Positions 5,837-10,152 of a stretch of DNA of 10,152 bases are shown here, one piece after another (position 1 is the first letter of the stretch; the number at the start of each line of letters is the position of its first letter). Both the position numbers and the translations under genes were made by a program. The notes below the pieces were generated by a model. The model worked only from the letters and a program-made list of their open reading frames with translations. It was not told where the DNA came from and did no database searches. Origin of the DNA: Candidatus Nealsoniibacteriota bacterium (GTDB lineage: Bacteria > Patescibacteriota > Minisyncoccia > Minisyncoccales > MHMH01); the NCBI GenBank assembly GCA_016181985.1, contig JACOYG010000025.1, positions 1 through 10,152 on the forward strand. The letters are read 5' to 3'.

Positions 5837-7123
5837 ATGAAAAACATTATTAAAAAATTTATTCCCCCGGTTTTATTGGATTTTTATCATTTTTCACTGG
5901 CCTTAGCCGGAGCCGTAATGTATAGATTTCCTTCCCGCAAGCTTAAGGTTATTGGCGTGACCGGCACAAACGGGAAAACAACAGTCGTTGAAATGTGCCG
6001 CCAAGTTTTAGAAGAAGCCGGTTTGAAAGTTGCCTCTCTTTCTTCGGTAAAATTCAAAATAAGAGATAGGGAGTGGCCCAACACCTTAAAAATGACCATG
6101 CCGGGCCGTTTGAAGATTCAGAAATTTTTAAGGCAGGCGGCACATGCCGGCTGCCAGTACGCAGTTTTGGAAGTTACCTCCGAAGGAATCAAGCAGTATC
6201 GCCACCGATTTATTAATTTTGATACGGCCGTTTTTACCAACATAACTCCCGAACACATCGAGAGGCACGGTTCTTTTGAGAGATACAAAGAGGCCAAGGG
6301 AAAGCTTTTCCAATCTTGTAAAAATATTCATGTTATTAACCTAGACGATAAAAATGCTGAATATTTTTTACAATTCCACGCTAAAAGGAAATTCGGCTTT
6401 ACGATGCTCGGAGGCTTCGCCTCCATAACGCGCTATGGAGGCGAAGCCTCAATAGTTTCGGCCAAGGATATCCAGCCGTTTAATCTGAAGCTGCCGGGCG
6501 ATTTTAATGTTTATAACGCTCTAGCCGCGATTTCCGTCGGTTTGTCGCACGGGATTGGTGTTGAAATTTGCAAAAGAGCCGTAGAAAAAATAGAAAGCAT
6601 ACCAGGTAGAATGGAAAAGATTAAAGGAGAACTGTTCTCCGTGATTGTTGATTATGCGCACACCCCCGCGGCCCTAGAGAAAGTTTACCAAACAATCAGC
6701 GGCAGAAAAATTTGCGTTTTGGGCGCGGCGGGCGGCGGCAGGGACAAATGGAAGAGGCCGGAGCTTGGCCGAATCGCTTCTAAGTATTGCGAGAAGATTA
6801 TTTTAACAAACGAAGATCCATATGACGAAAATCTGGAAAAGATTTTATCCGAGATAAGATCCGGCATACCAGATACCAGATACCAGATACCAGATACTAT
6901 CTTAGACAGAAAAGAGGCGATTAAAAAAGCTTTGAGTTTGGCTAAGCCAGGCGACGCGGTTATCATTACCGGTAAGGGTTCAGAGCCATGGATGTGCGTT
7001 GCCGGAGGGAAAAAAATTCCCTGGAGCGATAAAGAAATAGTCCTTGATGGATTCAACGAGCTCACCATCAATACTGAGCGAAATCGAAGTATTGACATAC
7101 TCAAGAGAGATAGCATAATTTAA
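5837..7123 (+). CDS. MurE-like Mur ligase lacking the N-terminal UDP-binding domain
   Basis: 428 residues. Mur ligases join an amino acid to a UDP-MurNAc peptide using ATP; MurE adds the third residue. Here the usual MurE N-terminal domain is absent: only about 35 residues (a hydrophobic LLDFYHFSLALAGA stretch) precede the P-loop GVTGTNGKT (40-48). Then come LEVTSEGI (111-118), TNITPEHIERHGS (134-146), LPGDFNVYNALAAI (219-232), and the ligase C-terminal domain with VDYAHTPAAL (271-280), LGAAGGGRDKWKRPE (295-309) and GKGSEP (379-384). The substrate motif DNPR of meso-DAP enzymes is replaced by EDPY (326-329). Two odd inserts occur: a palindrome-encoded GGFASITRYGGEAS (192-205) and a repeat-encoded IPDTRYQIPDT (344-354). 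No Shine-Dalgarno is seen; TAAGAT lies 9 nt before the ATG. It is divergent from the lipoprotein gene. The exact substrate is unknown. Confidence 0.9.
   Translation: MKNIIKKFIPPVLLDFYHFSLALAGAVMYRFPSRKLKVIGVTGTNGKTTVVEMCRQVLEEAGLKVASLSSVKFKIRDREWPNTLKMTMPGRLKIQKFLRQAAHAGCQYAVLEVTSEGIKQYRHRFINFDTAVFTNITPEHIERHGSFERYKEAKGKLFQSCKNIHVINLDDKNAEYFLQFHAKRKFGFTMLGGFASITRYGGEASIVSAKDIQPFNLKLPGDFNVYNALAAISVGLSHGIGVEICKRAVEKIESIPGRMEKIKGELFSVIVDYAHTPAALEKVYQTISGRKICVLGAAGGGRDKWKRPELGRIASKYCEKIILTNEDPYDENLEKILSEIRSGIPDTRYQIPDTILDRKEAIKKALSLAKPGDAVIITGKGSEPWMCVAGGKKIPWSDKEIVLDGFNELTINTERNRSIDILKRDSII
6411..6450. repeat. Perfect 17-bp inverted repeat inside the murE-like gene
   Basis: Arm GAGGCTTCGCCTCCATA (6411-6427), 6-nt centre ACGCGC, and exact reverse complement (6434-6450). 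Each arm also contains a smaller palindrome (GAGGC-TTC-GCCTC and GAGGC-GAA-GCCTC). The element is read in frame as part of GGFASITRYGGEAS. It looks like an inserted mobile palindromic unit and not like native Mur ligase sequence; mobility is inferred. Confidence 0.9.
6866..6897. repeat. Heptanucleotide tandem repeat (ATACCAG) in the murE-like gene
   Basis: Four exact tandem copies of ATACCAG (6866-6893) plus a partial fifth, ATAC. Because 7 is not a multiple of 3, three units encode a 7-residue period, giving IPDTRYQIPDT in the ligase C-terminal domain. Gain or loss of one unit would shift the reading frame. Confidence 0.92.
7068..7095. promoter_or_regulatory. Operator-like inverted repeat overlapping the -35 box
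   Basis: TCAATACT (7068-7075) and AGTATTGA (7088-7095) are exact reverse complements with 12 nt between, so the half-site centres are 20 bp apart, about two helical turns. The right half overlaps the -35 hexamer starting at 7092. The spacing suits a dimeric repressor, but the site also lies in coding sequence and may be chance. Confidence 0.3.
7092..7119 (+). promoter_or_regulatory. Promoter of the small protein / ferredoxin / AOR cluster
   Basis: TTGACA (7092-7097, 6/6) and CATAAT (7114-7119, 5/6) separated by 16 nt, within the last codons of the murE-like gene. The predicted start near 7126 leaves a leader of about 30 nt containing the strong ribosome binding site at 7145-7151. It is the best promoter match in the window and would uncouple the redox cluster from the Mur ligase gene. 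Confidence 0.6.
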
Positions 7124-7144
7124 GTAGTAACTTGAAAATTCAAC

Positions 7145-7151
7145 AAGGAGG
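7145..7151 (+). promoter_or_regulatory. Strong Shine-Dalgarno for the 49-residue small protein
   Basis: AAGGAGG, 6 nt before the ATG at 7158. This near-perfect site is the main argument that the short frame beginning there is a real gene. Confidence 0.75.
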
Positions 7152-7157
7152 AGAAAG

Positions 7158-7307
7158 ATGTTCTGGGCCATTGAGGAAAAGTCAAGATATATAGCTAGGG
7201 CGGTTACGTTAGCATGGAAAGAAGATAGAGACATTGAAGAAGCAATTAAAGAAGCCCTTAGGGAAATTGCCAAAGCCGAGAATGGTTCCGGCTTGTCGGG
7301 AGTATAG
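7158..7307 (+). CDS. Small protein of 49 residues, first gene of the AOR cluster, unknown function
   Basis: The frame starts MFWAIEEKSRYIARAV and ends NGSGLSGV; I do not recognise a family. Residues about 4-41 look helical and strongly charged, with alternating Glu/Lys/Arg and aliphatic positions (EDRDIEEAIKEALREIAKA), so one or two amphipathic helices are likely, followed by a flexible Gly/Ser tail. No signal peptide, Cys or metal-binding motif is seen. Support for a real gene: a near-perfect Shine-Dalgarno at the right distance, a good promoter just upstream, and a stop codon 1 nt before the ferredoxin start, which suggests translational coupling. It could be an assembly factor, a small subunit or a regulator of the oxidoreductase; the sequence does not tell. 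Being so short, it could also be a leader peptide. Confidence 0.65.
   Translation: MFWAIEEKSRYIARAVTLAWKEDRDIEEAIKEALREIAKAENGSGLSGV
7298..7302 (+). promoter_or_regulatory. Shine-Dalgarno that fixes the ferredoxin start
   Basis: GGGAG, 6 nt before the ATG at 7309. It favours this start over the in-frame TTG at 7234, which would add 25 residues unlike any ferredoxin and overlap the 49-residue gene. Confidence 0.65.
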
Positions 7308-7308
7308 T

Positions 7309-7551
7309 ATGTTTAAATTTGGGAAAGACGAGGTAAAATGTTCCGGATGCAGGGCATGCGAATTAATTTGCGCTCTTCATAATAAAAAAGAGTGCAATCC
7401 GAAGGAAGCATTTATAAAAATAAGCGGAAATTTTCCCGAACCGGGAGGATACGACATGAAGATATTAAGGGGCTGCACTCTTTGCGGCGAATGTATAAGA
7501 ATTTGTCCTACCGGCGCTGTTTTTGAAAAACCGGTAAAGGAGGCGCAATAA
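7309..7551 (+). CDS. 2x[4Fe-4S] ferredoxin-like electron transfer subunit of the AOR
   Basis: 80 residues with two cluster motifs. The first is CSGCRACELIC (Cys11, 14, 17, 21, pattern CxxCxxCxxxC) and the second CTLCGECIRICP (Cys56, 59, 62, 66, followed by Pro). In such folds three Cys of one motif plus the last Cys of the other bind each cubane, so all eight ligands for two [4Fe-4S] clusters are present. The segment between (about 22-55, with an extra Cys29) is longer than in minimal clostridial ferredoxins and resembles the small iron-sulfur subunits encoded beside many AOR-family enzymes. The gene follows the 49-residue protein by 1 nt and precedes the AOR by 2 nt, so it most likely accepts electrons from the AOR active subunit and passes them to a soluble ferredoxin or other carrier. 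It has no signal peptide and is therefore cytoplasmic. Confidence 0.9.
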   Translation: MFKFGKDEVKCSGCRACELICALHNKKECNPKEAFIKISGNFPEPGGYDMKILRGCTLCGECIRICPTGAVFEKPVKEAQ

Positions 7552-7553
7552 CA

Positions 7554-9401
7554 ATGAACGGTTACGGCGGAAAGATTTTATTGATTAATCTCACAAACGG
7601 GGCAATTCTTACGGAATTCCTGGGTCCGGAATTTGCCAAGCAATGGATTGGCGGCCGCGGTTTTGCGGCTAAATTTCTTTATGATGCCGCAGGAAAAGGA
7701 ATTGATCCTCTTGGTCCAGAAAACGCGGTAGTAATCGCCGCCGGACCGCTTTCGGGAACTTTCGTTCCGGCCGCAGGCAGAGTTCATTTTGCCGCTAAAT
7801 CTCCGGAAACCGGAGGTTATGGCGACTCCAATATGGGCGGCCACCTTGCCGCCGAAATGAAATATGCGGGATTTGATGCAATTATCATCACCGGGAAATC
7901 TCAAAAACCATCGTATATCTTTATTGAAAATGGCCGAGTGGAAGTAAGAAGCGCGAATTACCTTTGGGGGCGATCGGCAATTGAAGCGGAAAAAATGCTT
8001 AAAGAAAATTTGGGAGACGAATTTCAAATTGCCGCTATCGGACCAGCCGGAGAAAAATGCGTTTCTTTCGCCTGTATCAGCCATGATTTCGGCAGACAAG
8101 CCGGCAGAACGGGGATTGGCGCAATTTTTGGCTCAAAAAATATAAAAGCCATCGCCATTCGCGGGACTAAATCAATTCCCATAGCGGATATGGATGGCAT
8201 GATTGTTAAGGGAAAAGAAATATTTGCGGCCTGCAAAAATAGTTCCGAACTTAAGCATTGGCAAAAATACGGTACGCCCGGCGTGACGACATGGGTTAAT
8301 AGCGCCGGCGCCTTGCCGGTTCGTAACTTTCAGACAGAATATCTCGAAGAGGGTATCGAGGATCTAAGCGCGGAAACGATGCGCCGAGAAATCGTTATTC
8401 ATAATAAGGCCTGCTTTTCCTGTCCAATGGCTTGCGGAAAATACAGCAAAGTAAACATCGACGGGCTGGATTTTTATGTGGAAGGTCCTGAATATGAAAC
8501 CATAGCCCTGTGCGGCAGCAACTGCGGATTTACCGACATTAAAGATGTCGCCTATGCCAACTGGCTATGCGATCAATATGGCCTTGATACTATTTCTACC
8601 GGCGGCGTTATTGCCTTTGCCATAGAGTGTTTTGAAAAAGGAATTTTAACTAAGAAGGAAACTAACAATAAGGAATTAAGGTGGGGCGACAGGGAAACAT
8701 TCAGATATTTAGTAGAAAAGATTATTTATAAAAATGAAAATGATTTTCTGGGCAATCTTTTGGCGGGCGGAGTAAGATCGGCCTCGCAGATATTAGGCAA
8801 GGGCTCGGAAGATTTCGCTATTCATGTGAAAGGCCTCGAATTGTCTGGTTATGGCATTCGCCATGCCATCGGAATGATGGGATCTTATATAACATGCGAC
8901 GTTGGCGGTCATCACAGTAGGTCCTGGGCGATAACCTTTGACGAGCAAGTCGGCCGAGGTCTCATAACTGGAAAAGCAGAAAGAGATATCTATTTGCAGC
9001 ACGTCAGGCCAATGTTTGATATGTTGGGCGTGTGCCGTCTTCAGTGGGTGGAGTTGGAGCTGGAGTTGGAGCACTACCCCCAAATACTTAAAACCATTAC
9101 GGGAATTGATTACAGCGTTGACGATCTGCTTAAGATTTCAGAAAAAGTTTATAATCTGACCAGAGCCTTTTGGTTCAGGGAGGTGGAGGGGTTCGGCAGG
9201 AAATATGACACAGTACCTGGCAGATTTTTAAAGGAGCCGGTTCCCACTGGTCCCACTAAAGGGAAAATCATCACTGAAGAACAGATTAGCCAGTTCCTCA
9301 GTCAATATTACAAGCTTCGCGGTTGGGATGAAAATGGCAAGCCGACAAAGGAAAAATTAAAAGAATTGGATTTAGACTTTTTGATACCCGATCTTTATTA
9401 A
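7554..9401 (+). CDS. Aldehyde:ferredoxin oxidoreductase (tungsten-pterin family)
   Basis: 615 residues, the usual length. AOR-family enzymes oxidise aldehydes to carboxylic acids with a tungsten bis-pyranopterin and a [4Fe-4S] cluster, reducing ferredoxin; some work in reverse. The N-terminal domain shows GGRGFAAKFLYD (33-44), GIDPLGPEN (49-57), AAGPLSGT (62-69) and TGGYGDSNMGG (86-96), the pterin-binding pattern. Cluster ligands are Cys287, Cys290, Cys294 (CFSCPMAC) and Cys494 (DMLGVC), almost the same numbering as the Pyrococcus furiosus enzyme (288, 291, 295, 494). Glu313 in GPEYET matches its active-site Glu, and His453/His454 lie near its His448. AAAGGAGG stands 10 nt before the ATG. It forms a unit with the two preceding genes. 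The natural aldehyde cannot be read from sequence. An AOR is unusual in a Patescibacteria-like context, so horizontal transfer is plausible. Confidence 0.95.
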   Translation: MNGYGGKILLINLTNGAILTEFLGPEFAKQWIGGRGFAAKFLYDAAGKGIDPLGPENAVVIAAGPLSGTFVPAAGRVHFAAKSPETGGYGDSNMGGHLAAEMKYAGFDAIIITGKSQKPSYIFIENGRVEVRSANYLWGRSAIEAEKMLKENLGDEFQIAAIGPAGEKCVSFACISHDFGRQAGRTGIGAIFGSKNIKAIAIRGTKSIPIADMDGMIVKGKEIFAACKNSSELKHWQKYGTPGVTTWVNSAGALPVRNFQTEYLEEGIEDLSAETMRREIVIHNKACFSCPMACGKYSKVNIDGLDFYVEGPEYETIALCGSNCGFTDIKDVAYANWLCDQYGLDTISTGGVIAFAIECFEKGILTKKETNNKELRWGDRETFRYLVEKIIYKNENDFLGNLLAGGVRSASQILGKGSEDFAIHVKGLELSGYGIRHAIGMMGSYITCDVGGHHSRSWAITFDEQVGRGLITGKAERDIYLQHVRPMFDMLGVCRLQWVELELELEHYPQILKTITGIDYSVDDLLKISEKVYNLTRAFWFREVEGFGRKYDTVPGRFLKEPVPTGPTKGKIITEEQISQFLSQYYKLRGWDENGKPTKEKLKELDLDFLIPDLY

Positions 9402-9413
9402 TATAAAAAATAT

Positions 9414-9451
9414 AAGAGGCGCGCTCACTTGACAACGCCTCTTTTTATTTT
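9414..9451 (+). terminator. Intrinsic terminator of the AOR cluster
   Basis: AAGAGGCG (9414-9421) pairs exactly with CGCCTCTT (9436-9443) around a 14-nt loop and runs into a T-rich tail TTTTTATTTT (9442-9451). It begins 13 nt after the AOR stop. The loop contains TTGACA, apparently the -35 of the next promoter. Confidence 0.8.
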
Positions 9452-9458
9452 CCATAAT
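9429..9458 (+). promoter_or_regulatory. Promoter of the PRODH-like gene, nested in the terminator
   Basis: TTGACA (9429-9434, 6/6) and CATAAT (9453-9458, 5/6) with an 18-nt spacer. The -35 sits in the terminator loop and the spacer covers its 3' arm and T tail. The hexamers are the same as in the AOR cluster promoter. The predicted start near 9465 gives a leader of about 33 nt with GAAAGGA 7 nt before the ATG at 9498. Confidence 0.5.
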
Positions 9459-9497
9459 GATTAAACAGTACCTTAAAATAATAGAAAGGATCTGAAG

Positions 9498-10152
9498 ATG
9501 ATCATAAACAGGATAGTAGGATTGGCGGGCTATCATCTTTTCGCCGGAAGATTTAAAGACCGTTTCGTGGCCGGCTCAACCTTGCAAGATGCGGTCGATA
9601 AAGCCAAGTTTTACAAAGCAAAGGGAGAAAAATCGGTTATCAATGTTCTGGGCGAACATGCCAAGGACCATAATGAAGCGAATAAGTATTGCGAGCAGAT
9701 TCTTGAATTAATAGCCCTGTTAAAAAAAGAAGGACTGGAAGACGTTCATATTGCCGAAAAGCCGTCCCAAATCGGCTTAGATGTATCAGAAACTCTTTAT
9801 CGGAGCAATAAATTAAGGATTCTAAAATCCGCCGCAATTTTACTGCCCCATACTTTGATAGAAACTGATGCCGAGGACCATTCATATAGAGAGCAAGTTT
9901 TCAGGATTACCACGGATCTCCACAAATATTTTTCAAATCAGCTTTTGTGCTGCCAGCTTAATCGCTTTGGGACTGTTCAGGAAATTAAAATGTTGAGATA
10001 TCATGGCATACCGATGAGAATTTGCAAAGGAAGCGCTTATGGCGGCGATATCAAAAAAGAAAAAGATTTAAGAAAAGTATTTTTAGATATCTTGCCCATC
10101 ATAATCTCGCGGGCAAAAACTTCGGCTTTCGCTACCCACGATTTATTTATTA
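9498..10152 (+). CDS. Proline dehydrogenase-like protein, N-terminal 218 residues (cut by window edge)
   Basis: The frame is open to the window edge. Proline dehydrogenases are FAD-dependent TIM barrels that oxidise proline to pyrroline-5-carboxylate. Recognisable stations: TLQDAVDKAKFYKAKG (28-43, helix before the first strand), VINVLGE (47-53), IAEKPSQIGLDVS (86-98, matching SVKxSxLGLD with Lys88), LIETDAEDHSYREQVFRI (120-137, with Asp124 at the position of the FAD-site Asp), CCQLNRFGTVQEIKMLRYHGIP (151-172) and MRICKGSAY (173-181, matching VRLVKGAY), then FATHD (211-215). Spacing and order fit the family, but identity looks low and the C-terminal substrate Arg pair lies outside the window, so the substrate is not proven. 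GAAAGGA precedes the ATG. A separate terminator and promoter divide it from the AOR cluster. Confidence 0.78.
   Translation, partial: MIINRIVGLAGYHLFAGRFKDRFVAGSTLQDAVDKAKFYKAKGEKSVINVLGEHAKDHNEANKYCEQILELIALLKKEGLEDVHIAEKPSQIGLDVSETLYRSNKLRILKSAAILLPHTLIETDAEDHSYREQVFRITTDLHKYFSNQLLCCQLNRFGTVQEIKMLRYHGIPMRICKGSAYGGDIKKEKDLRKVFLDILPIIISRAKTSAFATHDLFI

Noticed and set aside
6866..6897. CRISPR-like array
   Set aside because: The units are 7 nt with no spacers, so this is a simple tandem repeat.
6685..7273. Minus-strand frames opposite the murE-like gene and the 49-residue gene
   Set aside because: No recognisable protein pattern, and they lie across well-supported plus-strand genes.
7234..7308. 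TTG start adding 25 residues to the ferredoxin-like protein
   Set aside because: It overlaps the 49-residue gene, has no ribosome binding site and adds basic sequence not seen in ferredoxins; ATG at 7309 has GGGAG at 6 nt.
7578..8099. Minus-strand frame of 173 residues opposite the AOR
   Set aside because: The plus strand encodes an unmistakable AOR here; the opposite frame has no family pattern.
9051..9074. Short direct repeat of GAGTTG/GAGCTG units in the AOR gene
   Set aside because: It encodes VELELELEH just after the Cys494 motif where family members carry a similar WVELxxxLEHYP stretch, so codon repetition of native sequence explains it.

Overview
The window reads as a compact bacterial chromosome segment of moderate to low GC with genes on both strands. 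The most likely source is an uncultivated Patescibacteria (CPR, Parcubacteria-like) genome. The reasons are the short intergenic gaps, slightly short housekeeping proteins, an N-terminally minimal MurE-like ligase with a characteristic 'FPSRKL-VIGVTGTNGKTT' opening, and several genes with no Shine-Dalgarno sequence. This is inference from protein style; no marker here settles the phylum.

Layout, left half. The window opens inside rpsT (ribosomal protein S20, minus strand, cut by the left edge). It is followed by uvrB (minus, excision repair) and ruvA (plus, Holliday junction branch migration), which diverge from a gap of only 14 bp. ruvA converges on an ftsH-type membrane AAA+ zinc protease (minus), with a hairpin terminator between them. 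Upstream of ftsH on the same strand is an unrecognised lipoprotein gene with a Pro/Thr-rich tether and what looks like an internally duplicated alpha/beta domain. A strong hairpin separates the two.

Layout, right half. Divergent from the lipoprotein is a murE-like Mur ligase gene (plus). It carries two unusual in-frame sequence insertions: a perfect 17-bp inverted repeat and a heptanucleotide tandem repeat. A near-consensus sigma70-type promoter lies inside its 3' end. It drives a tight cluster: a 49-residue small protein, an 80-residue 2x[4Fe-4S] ferredoxin-like subunit, and a tungsten-type aldehyde:ferredoxin oxidoreductase (AOR). An intrinsic terminator closes the cluster. Its loop contains a perfect -35 hexamer that appears to belong to the promoter of the last gene, a proline-dehydrogenase-like protein truncated by the right edge.

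How the genes may work together. The left half is housekeeping (translation, repair, recombination, membrane proteolysis, wall synthesis). The right end looks like an accessory redox module. The ferredoxin-like protein would take electrons from the AOR, which oxidises aldehydes to acids. The neighbouring PRODH-like protein would, if it acts on proline, yield pyrroline-5-carboxylate, which is in equilibrium with glutamate semialdehyde, an aldehyde. A ferredoxin-linked route for oxidising that semialdehyde is a testable hypothesis and not an established pathway. The accessory genes all have clear Shine-Dalgarno sequences, while rpsT, uvrB, ruvA and the murE-like gene do not; the latter have TANNNT boxes 6-9 nt before their start codons, which suggests leaderless transcripts. 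No tRNA, rRNA, CRISPR array or insertion sequence was seen, and no gene-free stretch exceeds 300 bases.
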